A stretch of DNA of 18,351 nt from Acidobacteriota bacterium. GTDB lineage: Bacteria > Acidobacteriota > UBA6911 > RPQK01 > JADFOI01. Each line of letters starts with the position of its first letter. Position 1 is the stretch's first letter. Shown here piece by piece: positions 1-7,219 of the stretch. The notes beneath the pieces were generated by a model. It made no database searches. It was not told the DNA's origin and worked only from the letters and a program-made list of their open reading frames with translations. The stretch lies in assembly GCA_022545645.1 (NCBI GenBank), contig JACZQQ010000025.1, forward strand, positions 1 through 18,351, written 5' to 3'. The position numbers were made by a program, and so were the translations under genes.

Positions 1-187
1 CGACCTGGTGGTGCTCGATCGGGACTATATGAGCATTCCCGAAGAGGACATCTCTGAGACCCAATCTCTCATGACCCTGCTCGGTGGGGAAATCATTTTT
101 CTGCACTCCGACTTTTCCAGGGAGCACAACCTAAGACCCGAGGGCACACTGATCTCGACCTTGGAGGAACTCCGAAAGCGTCGGTGA
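1..187 (+). CDS. Amidohydrolase family protein, C-terminal fragment (YtcJ-like)
   Basis: Only the last 61 codons are present, read from base 2 to the TGA at 185-187; the rest lies upstream of the window. The fragment opens with DLVVLDRDYMSIPEEDI and continues with an MTLLGGEIIF segment. This is the usual C-terminal end of metal-dependent amidohydrolases of the YtcJ/Amidohydro_3 type, where the chain returns to the small beta-sandwich domain (a D-L-V-V-L-D strand, then a V-x-x-T-x-x-G-G-x-x-V/I strand). The catalytic metal-binding barrel is not in the window, so the substrate cannot be inferred. A roughly 20-residue tail follows the last strand. The family call is fairly safe; nothing more specific is. 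Confidence 0.72.
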   Translation, partial: DLVVLDRDYMSIPEEDISETQSLMTLLGGEIIFLHSDFSREHNLRPEGTLISTLEELRKRR

Positions 188-209
188 GAGGAACCCACTT
201 CGCTCACCT

Positions 210-238
210 TCCCCTGTGGAGAGTTCACGAGCAGGGGA
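210..238 (+). terminator. Hairpin after the amidohydrolase gene, weak terminator candidate
   Basis: TCCCCTG at 210-216 pairs with CAGGGGA at 232-238, a 7-bp GC-rich stem with a 15-nt loop, starting 23 nt after the amidohydrolase stop. No T-run follows, so it is not a canonical intrinsic terminator. It could be a Rho-assisted 3' end or chance. The rest of the 188-324 gap shows no gene. Confidence 0.3.
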
Positions 239-324
239 CAGAAGTCATTTCGTGCCAGATACCCTTCCCTTGACTCCCTGAATTGACGCCCTCCTCGTGG
301 ATTGGTGATACTGAAGAAAGGCCT

Positions 325-1590
325 ATGAATAGACCACTTACACGATTTTATCCGCTCATGGTTTCTCTTTTTGGAGTCCTGGTGCTGGTCATTCTCCCCC
401 TGGCGGCCCAGGAAAACTGGCCCGCCGCCATCCAAGCGCTGGAGAAGCAGGTCCGTTCCAACCGGGGAGATGAGAACGCACGCAATCAGCTGGCGATTGC
501 CCACAATAATTATGCCATGGTCCTGGGCAATGAGAAGAAATGGGAAGAAGCCACCCGCCAGATGGAGGAAGCGCTTCGCTTGGACCGCCAGAATGCCCGT
601 TTCAAAGAGAACCTCAGCCTGGTCCATCTCAACCATGCTTATCAACTTTATCAGGAACCGAACAGCACCCATTCGTATCAAAGTTACCGTCACCTGAAAG
701 CCAAGGGACTGGTGGAGAAGGCCTTGCGTTTGAACTCCAAGCTGGCTCCAGCCTATGTCCTGCTGGGAGACATCGAATACGACAACCAACAGCTTCCCAA
801 GGCCGAACTGGCCTGGCAGAAAGCCCAAAGGCTGGATCCCGCCATCAATGGCCTGGCCAGTCGATTGGACCGAGTGGGCCGCGAATCCAAGGTGGAATCG
901 AAGATGAAGAGTGTAGGGGACGTCTATTTCAACCTGCGTTACGACGATTCAGTCAAACAGTCGTCAGGATTTGACATCCGTAGAGTCTTGCGAGAGGCAC
1001 GGCAGGACGTGGGGCGCGACTTCCGATACCGCCCCCAACATAAGATTGTGGTTCTGCTCTACAGCAAGGAGGCCTTTCGAAAAGTTCGAGAAAGTGCGCC
1101 AGAGTGGGCCTCGGGGATCTACGACGGGAAGATCCGTATTCCCATGCCGGAAAGTCAGCAAGACCTTCGCTCTGTGAAGAAGACCATTGTTCACGAATAC
1201 ACCCATGCGGTGGTCCACGAACTCTCTGGAGGCCGAATTCCCCACTGGTTCAACGAAGGACTGGCTGAGTACCAAGCGGCCAAATACGCCAAAACCAGCA
1301 AGCCTGCGAGTTCACTCAAGCAGGCTCTGGACGCCGATGAGCTTGTGCCCTGGAGCCAGGTCGAGAGTCTCTTCCGCGGTCGCTCCATTGACCAGGTGAG
1401 GTTGGGCTACGATCAGTCCCACTCGGTGGTGGCCTATCTGGTCCAGCGCTATGGTTTCTGGCATATGCCTCGATTGCTCAAGCAGGTATCGCAAGGAGTT
1501 TCCTTCGAAGAAGCCCTCGAAAAGGAATTCAAATCCCCCGCCAAGCGCCTGGAGAAGGATTGGAAGCGTTGGCTGCCCCGGTTCTTTTAG
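325..1590 (+). CDS. Exported TPR protein with a C-terminal gluzincin peptidase domain (Peptidase_MA-like)
   Basis: 421 residues. The ATG at 325 is chosen because a purine-rich GAAAGG (316-321) precedes it and the product begins with a clean signal peptide: basic residues, a hydrophobic core at about 11-27, and a probable cut after LAA. A TTG at 283 is in frame but would bury the signal. Residues ~30-195 contain tetratricopeptide-like helix pairs. Residues ~205-421 resemble the Peptidase_MA-like domain: H290-E-Y-T-H294 is an HExxH zinc site, and HWFNEGLAEY supplies the likely third ligand E311 plus E315. It is probably a periplasmic zinc peptidase or a peptidase-like scaffold with protein-binding repeats; the substrate is unknown. 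It ends 14 bp from the oppositely transcribed ankyrin gene. Confidence in the fold is good, in activity moderate. Confidence 0.82.
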   Translation: MNRPLTRFYPLMVSLFGVLVLVILPLAAQENWPAAIQALEKQVRSNRGDENARNQLAIAHNNYAMVLGNEKKWEEATRQMEEALRLDRQNARFKENLSLVHLNHAYQLYQEPNSTHSYQSYRHLKAKGLVEKALRLNSKLAPAYVLLGDIEYDNQQLPKAELAWQKAQRLDPAINGLASRLDRVGRESKVESKMKSVGDVYFNLRYDDSVKQSSGFDIRRVLREARQDVGRDFRYRPQHKIVVLLYSKEAFRKVRESAPEWASGIYDGKIRIPMPESQQDLRSVKKTIVHEYTHAVVHELSGGRIPHWFNEGLAEYQAAKYAKTSKPASSLKQALDADELVPWSQVESLFRGRSIDQVRLGYDQSHSVVAYLVQRYGFWHMPRLLKQVSQGVSFEEALEKEFKSPAKRLEKDWKRWLPRFF

Positions 1591-1604
1591 CCGGGATGAT
1601 CAGG

Positions 1605-3098
1605 TCACTGACTCAAGCGTCTGTACTTTGCCGGCAATTCGGGAACGACCGTGGGATCGGAGCCCAGTTCAAGAAGCAGTTTCGCCGTACTGGGGTGGGG
1701 GCCGGAGGGCTTCTTGTTAAAGTTCACGATGCCCGCCCCGATAATACCTTCCGCGATACTCCACGGCGTCTGCAGGAACACGTCAATCACATCCAGTGTG
1801 GCACCCCTGTCCACCAGGAACTGCACAAATTCGTCGGCTCCAACGTAGGCAGCTCCGTGCAGTGGGGTCCAACCGTTCTCGCCGACGGCATTGACGTCGG
1901 CACCCTTTTCTACCAACAGCTTGGCGATTTCCAGAGCGTCGCTGTACTCCTTTTTCGTGGGGCGGTCCATCTTGTTGGCCAGGCCCGCCGCCAACATCAG
2001 CGGCGTCACACTCTTCACGGTCCCCAGCCGCACATCGGCTCCCCCTTCGATCAGGAGACGGACGAGGCCAAGATCGGCTGCTGCGCTGGCCAGCACAAGC
2101 GGAGTGGAGCCGGCCGTACCCACCATGGAGCCACCTCCGACACCCCTTAAACGGCCTCCTACGGTTCGAGCGTTCGGATTGGCCCCATGGGCCAGGAGCG
2201 CCTTCGCCAAATTCATCATGCTGGGCCGGTATAGGTGGGAGTTGACGCCTAAGTGGGCGGGGGCGGCAGCCAGGACAGCAAATCCTTTCAGCACCAGGTA
2301 GTGCAAAGCGGTAATCCCACTGCCGTCAGCCGCGTTGGGATCCGCGCCCTCCTCCAGCAGAAATAATGAGAGCTGCTGGTGGCCGCGGGCGGTCGCTGCC
2401 ACCAGGGCACTGCCCCATTGTGGCGAGGTCTCATTCACGTCCACACCCGCTGCCAGCAACGCCCGAACAGAATCCAGATCGCCCTGCTGGGCGGCAAAGA
2501 GCAAGGGCGTGAATCCACCCCTGGAACGGGCATGGACATCCGCTCCATGCTCGATCAAGGCCCGCGCGACTTGCAGGTGCTTTTGCTCCACCGCCCACAT
2601 TAGAGCCGTCTGTTCCCGCCGGGTTTCCCGCCCGTTCACCTCCGCTCCGTGGGCCAGCAGCAATTTCACCACCTCAACGTTGCCGGTACGGGCGGCCGTC
2701 ATGATAGCCGTCTCTCCTGTCTGTTGGACAGCGTTTGCGTTTGCCCCCGCTTTCAACAGCTTCTCGACCATAGCCGCGCTGCCGTTGGTACAGGCCAGGG
2801 AGAGCGGGGTAATGCCATAGTGATTGGCAGCGTTTAAGTCTGCGCCGGCACCCATTAGAAGTTCCGCGGTTTCCAGATCATCCCGGTGGGCCGCCCAGTG
2901 CAGTGCCGTGGTGCCGTCGGCCTGAGCTGTATTGACATCGGCATTTTGCTCCAGCAGCGAACGCACTCCCTCCCTGTCTCCCCTCTCAACCGCCTCCACC
3001 AGGTGAAGATCGCTGCTGGTTGCGGCCAGACTGGCGAGGGAGAGAAACAGGAGGAAGATCATCCACCAGGCTTTGGGACCTTTGACTTTGTGACTCAT
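1605..3098 (-). CDS. Exported ankyrin-repeat protein, third gene of the DUF1592-DUF1552 operon
   Basis: 497 residues from the ATG at 3098. An upstream in-frame start would add 27 residues in front of an obvious signal peptide, so it was rejected. Residues ~9-26 form a hydrophobic export signal (WWMIFLLFLSLASLAA). Nearly all the rest is ankyrin repeats of about 33 residues, roughly a dozen, showing the G-x-T-x-L-x-x-A-A and L-L-x-x-G-A-D-x-N signatures. Regularity breaks at ~272-330, where a longer segment with HLYRPSMMN and a Gly-rich stretch (GGRLRGVGGG) interrupts the array. No catalytic motif was found. It starts 43 nt after the DUF1552 stop. Inference: a periplasmic binding scaffold for the two upstream products. 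Ankyrin proteins beside DUF1592/DUF1552 genes are, as I recall, common in Acidobacteriota. Confidence 0.88.
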   Translation of the reverse strand: MSHKVKGPKAWWMIFLLFLSLASLAATSSDLHLVEAVERGDREGVRSLLEQNADVNTAQADGTTALHWAAHRDDLETAELLMGAGADLNAANHYGITPLSLACTNGSAAMVEKLLKAGANANAVQQTGETAIMTAARTGNVEVVKLLLAHGAEVNGRETRREQTALMWAVEQKHLQVARALIEHGADVHARSRGGFTPLLFAAQQGDLDSVRALLAAGVDVNETSPQWGSALVAATARGHQQLSLFLLEEGADPNAADGSGITALHYLVLKGFAVLAAAPAHLGVNSHLYRPSMMNLAKALLAHGANPNARTVGGRLRGVGGGSMVGTAGSTPLVLASAAADLGLVRLLIEGGADVRLGTVKSVTPLMLAAGLANKMDRPTKKEYSDALEIAKLLVEKGADVNAVGENGWTPLHGAAYVGADEFVQFLVDRGATLDVIDVFLQTPWSIAEGIIGAGIVNFNKKPSGPHPSTAKLLLELGSDPTVVPELPAKYRRLSQ

Positions 3099-3141
3099 CT
3101 TCGTCTCACTTTCTACTCGCTCGGATGATGCATGGTCCGGG

Positions 3142-4494
3142 CTAAAGGGGCAGGAGTTCGAGCCTTCCGGTACTATCACCGAAGTTCTCCAGGGGAATCT
3201 CCAACTTGTCCAGCAGGGTCAGGAACAGGTTGGCGGTCGGCGTATCGTCCGGATAGCGGAGGTGATGACCCCCTTTGATCTGGCCAGCTCCCCCGCCCAC
3301 CAGCAGAATGGGCAGATCGTTGTGAACATGGAGGTTGCCGTCACTCAAGGAACTGCCGTAGACAATAATGGAATGGTCCAGCAGGGAGCCATCCCCATCA
3401 GGAGTTGATCGCATTTTCTCCAGAAAATAGGCGAACATCTGACTGTGAAGGATGTCGATCTGGAGCACCTGTGCGACTTTCACGGGATTGTTCTGATGGT
3501 GCGACAACGGGTGGTAGGAGTCCTGAATACCGAGTTCGTTGTAAACGCGGGTGTTCTGCTCGCGACCCATCATGAAGGTAATGACGCGGGTCATGTCGGT
3601 CTGGTAGGCCAGTACCTGCAGATCCATCATGAGTTTGCAGTGTGCTGTAAAGGTAGAGGGGATACCCACCGGTCGTTCCACGGAGGGCAGCTCACGGTCA
3701 GGCTGTTGCTCGGCGATCTGGATGCGGCGTTCGATATCACGGATAGAATCGAGATACTGGGTGAGTTTGGCGCGGTCCTTGGAGCCGAGCCGTTTCACAA
3801 GACGAGAGACATCCTGGGTCACCAGGTCGAGAATGCTACGGTCCTTCCCCATTCGGGCACGCAGCTGGGCTGGGTCGGTCGTGTCACTGTCGCCGAACAA
3901 CCGTTCGAATACCGCGCGCGGTTTGTTCTCCATGGGTACCGGGGTGGTGGGGTTGCTCCAACAGAGCGTATTGCTGTAGGCGCAGCTATAGCCGGTGTCG
4001 CAGGTTCCCACCACCTCGGTGGAGTCCAGGGCTAGCTCGAGTGAGGCCAGTTGAGTGTGTTTGCCGAATTCCCTGGCCACGATCTGGTCGATCGAGGTAC
4101 CCGCGCGAAGGTCGGCGCCTTCCGTTTTCTTGGGGTGAACGGCCGTCAGGAAGGTGGCGCTGGCGCGGGCATGTTCTCCCGGGCCTTCGCCTTCCAGCGC
4201 CCAACCCGTATTGTGGGCCAGTCCGCTCAGCACCAGCATGTCATCCCGAAATGGAGCCAGGGGCTCCATAATTTTGGTCAACTCGTACTGGGAGCCCAGC
4301 ACCTTGGGAGTCCACTGGTTCATGATCATCCCGTTGGGAACATAGACAAAGGACAGGCGGGTTGGCGATTGGGCCGCTGTTGTGGAGGCGGCCGCCAATG
4401 CCGGAACCATTGAGTTCAGCAGCGGCAAAGCCATGGAGGCACCGATACCGCGTAAAAAGGTGCGGCGAGGTAGGGCTTTCTTGGTGATGATCAT
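3142..4494 (-). CDS. DUF1552 (HXXSHH) family protein, Tat-exported
   Basis: 450 residues. A twin-arginine signal is visible at the N-terminus: PRRTFLRGIGASMALPLL with R10-R11, then a run of Ala up to about residue 42, implying export in folded, cofactor-loaded form. The family's namesake motif is present as H328-P-L-S-H332-H333. Near the C-terminus, NLHVHNDLPILLVGGGAG followed by RYPDDTPTANLFLTLLD and FGDSTG matches the DUF1552 pattern. The family resembles DUF1501 and the alkaline-phosphatase/sulfatase-like fold, so metal binding is likely, but the reaction is unknown. Its ATG overlaps the stop of the DUF1592 gene as ATGA (4491-4494), implying translational coupling and a joint function. Length is normal for the family. 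Confidence 0.93.
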   Translation of the reverse strand: MIITKKALPRRTFLRGIGASMALPLLNSMVPALAAASTTAAQSPTRLSFVYVPNGMIMNQWTPKVLGSQYELTKIMEPLAPFRDDMLVLSGLAHNTGWALEGEGPGEHARASATFLTAVHPKKTEGADLRAGTSIDQIVAREFGKHTQLASLELALDSTEVVGTCDTGYSCAYSNTLCWSNPTTPVPMENKPRAVFERLFGDSDTTDPAQLRARMGKDRSILDLVTQDVSRLVKRLGSKDRAKLTQYLDSIRDIERRIQIAEQQPDRELPSVERPVGIPSTFTAHCKLMMDLQVLAYQTDMTRVITFMMGREQNTRVYNELGIQDSYHPLSHHQNNPVKVAQVLQIDILHSQMFAYFLEKMRSTPDGDGSLLDHSIIVYGSSLSDGNLHVHNDLPILLVGGGAGQIKGGHHLRYPDDTPTANLFLTLLDKLEIPLENFGDSTGRLELLPL

Positions 4495-6851
4495 GGCTCT
4501 TCTGACCTCCTCATCTGAAATGGCGTGCTCTTGACGATGCCCATAATCAGCGACGACCAGCGGTAATCACTGGGAGCAGCCTCCCGCATGATCGAGCGAA
4601 TGGCCGGAGCATCGTAATACTCAGTTCCTCGACCCAGGGCGTAGGTCAGGAGTTTTTCGGTGACGGTTCTAACGAAGTCCTGGCGGCGGCTCAGCAACAC
4701 CTCGCGGAGTCCGGAGGCGCCCTCAAACTGGGTCCCGTCAGGGAGAACCCCCGACGCATCGATTGGAAGGCCCGCCTCAGTGGCCCGCCACCTACCGATC
4801 GCATCGAAGTTCTCCAGGGCGAAGCCCAACGGGTCCATGCGGGCATGGCAACTGGCGCAGGCAGGATTCACACGGTGTTCCTCCATACGCTGGCGCATGG
4901 TGATAGGCTTGCCATCCCGGGTTGCTTCCTTCAACTCTGGAACGTCGGCTGGGGGCGGTGGAGGTGGTGTGCCCAGGATGTTTTCCAATACCCACTTGCC
5001 ACGCAAAACCGGGGAGGTCCGGTTGGCATACGACGTGGCCGTCAGAATACTCCCTTTGCCCAACAATCCTCTCCGTTGCTCATTGTCCAGCGTCACCCGC
5101 CGAAGGTGGTTGCCGTAAACGTTGGGAATACCGTAGTGCCGGGCCAGACGTTCGTTCAGGAAGGTGTAGTCGGCATCCAATAAATCCACCACACTGCGGT
5201 CCTCACGCAACATACTTTCAAAGAAAAGCTCGGTTTCCCGCTGGAGTGCCTCCCGGAGATTCTCGTCGAATTCGGGGAACTCTCCCAAATCGGGCGCAAC
5301 CGTCGCCATATTGCGTAGATACAGCCACTGTCCGGCGAAATTGCTGACCAGAGCTCGGGAGCGGGAATCGGCAAGCATGCGCCGCACCTGTTTTTCCAGC
5401 ACCACTGAATCTTTGAGTTGCCCGTTGGCGGCCACATCCAGAAGCGGGTCGTCAGGTATGCTGCTCCAGAGAAAAAAGGACAACCGGGAGGCCAACTCCA
5501 GATCGCTGATGGGATAGGCGGTACCCGGCTCTACATTCTCCGGGTCCTGTTCGATGCGAAAGAGAAACTCCGGGGAAACCAGGATTCTTTGCAGCGCCCA
5601 TTCAATTCCTGCCTCGAACCCCTCCTCGCTCCGGCCGGTATGGTAGGGAACGAGCAGGTTCGGTATTTCATCATCCGCAATCGGTCGACGATAGGCCCGG
5701 CGTGCCAGGGTGGAGATGATCTTCCTGGCGCAGGGTTCCTCATCCTGACTGTTGGTCGGATGGCAAACAAAGATTTGATTCCGGCTGGGCGTCTCCCCCG
5801 GCCCTTGTGGATCGTAGGGCCCACTGATGGTTACACGGCCCACGCCAGGTTCCTCACGCTCCAGGCTGGCAAAGGTCGGTTGAATCATCTGTTCACGTGC
5901 CCAGGTTTCCTTCAGTAACGAGACCCCGACCAGGTGGGGACCGGCGGTTACCGGTATGCGGACTTCCAAATGCGCATCCGGTGCCTCCTCCCCCACCGGA
6001 GAGGTTCGTGGCGCGTTGATGCCGACGCCGCCAACCGTGAATTGTCCCACCTTTTGGCGATCCAGGTGGATGTCGAGCTGGTGCTGCTCGGCCATTCCGA
6101 GAACAGTAGAGCCGTCATAGCTGGTTTTCAGGTGGACCTTGATGAGATAGTCCCCATCGAGAGGGAAAAAATGGCGAATAGCGATTCCACCCCGCGAACC
6201 AAACGGCAGATCCTCGCTGGTGCGGTCCTCCTGACCCAGAAACCTGGGAACATCATAGGTCTGCGAGTCGGGGCGTCCTGTGTGATCGCCGATGGCGAGA
6301 CGACTGATCTTCCGTGCCGCTGACATGTATCTTTCCAGCAGCATGGGCGATACCGAGAGGACGTCCCCAATATTGTCGAAGCCATAGCCCGAATCGTCGG
6401 CGGGAAGAAGCGACGTTCCGTCGATCTCCAATGCCAGCAAATCGCGAATAGCGTTGGTGTATTCGGCACGGTTGAGGCGATGGAGGACGGGCCTGCCGGG
6501 GTTGGGGGTGGCGCCATCCAGTTCCGCTTCCAGGTAGTTGGCCAAGGAGTCGTAGGTGGCCTCATCCGGCCGAGGCATGCCGGCAGGAGGCATGGCCCGG
6601 CCTCGAAGTTTGCGCAGCACCTTCTCCCACACGGGCGCTCCTTCGCTGACCTGCTCGATGTCCATCTTGTCGAGCGCCAGTCCGGCCGTAAGGGCTTGTT
6701 CGTTGTGGCAGACGACGCAGTAGCGATCCAGGACCGCCCGTTGGGCGGAGGCATGTGCTGGAACTGGACTCAAAGACTGCGACTTGACTACCTGCAGTGA
6801 GCCCACCCCGACCAAGGCGATTCCAGTCCAGCCCAAGAGGGTTCTTAGCAT
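4491..6851 (-). CDS. Di-haem cytochrome-type DUF1587/DUF1595/DUF1592/DUF1588/DUF1585 protein
   Basis: 786 residues. The ATG at 6851 is preferred over an in-frame TTG at 6860 because a GAGG (6861-6864) is spaced 9 nt from the ATG but touches the TTG. Residues ~1-22 are an uncleaved anchor or signal. Order: a cytochrome c-like domain with C45-V-V-C48-H49 and a possible Met ligand in RAMPPAGMP; DUF1587 at ~123-186 (HRLNRAEYTNAIRDLLAL); a beta-rich region ~205-340; DUF1595 around CARKIISTLARRAYRRP; DUF1592; DUF1588 with the family Pro-run; a second haem motif C665-A-S-C668-H669; DUF1585 at the C-terminus. Full length, no breaks. Likely a periplasmic electron-transfer or oxidoreductase subunit with an unknown substrate, co-translated with the DUF1552 gene. 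Confidence 0.94.
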   Translation of the reverse strand: MLRTLLGWTGIALVGVGSLQVVKSQSLSPVPAHASAQRAVLDRYCVVCHNEQALTAGLALDKMDIEQVSEGAPVWEKVLRKLRGRAMPPAGMPRPDEATYDSLANYLEAELDGATPNPGRPVLHRLNRAEYTNAIRDLLALEIDGTSLLPADDSGYGFDNIGDVLSVSPMLLERYMSAARKISRLAIGDHTGRPDSQTYDVPRFLGQEDRTSEDLPFGSRGGIAIRHFFPLDGDYLIKVHLKTSYDGSTVLGMAEQHQLDIHLDRQKVGQFTVGGVGINAPRTSPVGEEAPDAHLEVRIPVTAGPHLVGVSLLKETWAREQMIQPTFASLEREEPGVGRVTISGPYDPQGPGETPSRNQIFVCHPTNSQDEEPCARKIISTLARRAYRRPIADDEIPNLLVPYHTGRSEEGFEAGIEWALQRILVSPEFLFRIEQDPENVEPGTAYPISDLELASRLSFFLWSSIPDDPLLDVAANGQLKDSVVLEKQVRRMLADSRSRALVSNFAGQWLYLRNMATVAPDLGEFPEFDENLREALQRETELFFESMLREDRSVVDLLDADYTFLNERLARHYGIPNVYGNHLRRVTLDNEQRRGLLGKGSILTATSYANRTSPVLRGKWVLENILGTPPPPPPADVPELKEATRDGKPITMRQRMEEHRVNPACASCHARMDPLGFALENFDAIGRWRATEAGLPIDASGVLPDGTQFEGASGLREVLLSRRQDFVRTVTEKLLTYALGRGTEYYDAPAIRSIMREAAPSDYRWSSLIMGIVKSTPFQMRRSEEP

Positions 6852-6860
6852 GGCAGTCAA

Positions 6861-6864
6861 CCTC
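6861..6864 (-). promoter_or_regulatory. Ribosome binding site deciding the DUF1592 gene start
   Basis: GAGG on the minus strand lies 9 nt before the ATG at 6851 and directly abuts the alternative TTG at 6860, so it supports the ATG. Confidence 0.6.
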
Positions 6865-7009
6865 AGAATTTTGAACTTTCAGGTGACTGATGGTGAAAGC
6901 TGACGCAAAGGACCATGGTTAACTCAATATACTGGCAATATTGGACATCAAGCCGACATCTTTCTCAAATCTTAACATGATGGGTTGTGAAAATCGCTCA
7001 AACTACATT
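6865..7009. other. Intergenic region upstream of the DUF1592 operon
   Basis: This gap lies between the tRNA terminator and the operon and contains no credible gene. It is more AT-rich than its flanks and includes the 8-bp palindrome CAATATTG around 6935. The operon promoter presumably lies here, since the terminator at 7010-7031 should block read-through, but no -35/-10 pair is convincing enough to place. Confidence 0.4.
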
Positions 7010-7031
7010 AAAAAAGCCGCTTTTCAGCGGC
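7010..7031 (-). terminator. Intrinsic terminator of the tRNA-fMet gene
   Basis: Read on the minus strand, GCCGCT (7031-7026 side), a GAAA tetraloop and AGCGGC form a 6-bp GC-rich stem followed directly by six T residues. It lies 17 nt past the encoded CCA end of the tRNA. This is a canonical Rho-independent terminator and separates the tRNA unit from the DUF1592 operon. Confidence 0.9.
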
Positions 7032-7048
7032 CAATCAGGAAAGCTTCT

Positions 7049-7125
<77 letters not shown>

Positions 7126-7130
7126 AAGTT

Positions 7131-7159
7131 ATGCTAAGAGGATACTGCGAACCTGTCAA
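7131..7159 (-). promoter_or_regulatory. Sigma-70-type promoter of tRNA-fMet
   Basis: On the minus strand, a perfect -35 TTGACA (7159-7154) and a -10 TAGCAT (7136-7131) are separated by exactly 17 bp. The -10 ends only 5 nt before C1 of the tRNA, so transcription would begin at or within a nucleotide or two of the mature 5' end. Confidence 0.65.
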
Positions 7160-7184
7160 GTTGGGGTCGTCAAGGATTGGCGCT

Positions 7185-7203
7185 CCCAGGTGTTCCGCCT
7201 GGG
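7185..7203 (-). terminator. Hairpin after the FGE-like gene, weak terminator candidate
   Basis: CCCAGG (7185-7190) and CCTGGG (7198-7203) form a 6-bp stem with a 7-nt loop, 17 nt beyond the stop of the FGE-like gene. There is no T-tract on the minus strand, so termination efficiency is doubtful. Confidence 0.3.
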
Positions 7204-7219
7204 TTAGGCATAATTCCGG

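Noticed and set aside
263..312. TTGACG - 18 bp - GATACT promoter for the TPR-peptidase
   Set aside because: The match is mediocre and would place transcription start after the putative ribosome site; not firm enough to annotate.
283..324. TTG start 14 codons upstream for the TPR-peptidase
   Set aside because: It would place hydrophilic residues before a clear signal peptide; the ATG at 325 has a purine-rich site and a normal N-terminus.
25..828. Long minus-strand frame over the amidohydrolase end and TPR-peptidase
   Set aside because: It is antisense to two genes with recognisable domains and shows no domain or signal itself.
3099..3179. Longer start for the ankyrin protein
   Set aside because: The extra 27 residues precede a complete Sec signal and overlap the DUF1552 coding end.
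4491..4494. Possible frameshift between the DUF1592 and DUF1552 genes
   Set aside because: Both proteins are complete, with separate export signals; the 4-nt ATGA is ordinary translational coupling.
4930..4985. Poly-proline stretch in the DUF1588 region
   Set aside because: A TPPPPPP run is characteristic of this domain family, not an anomaly.
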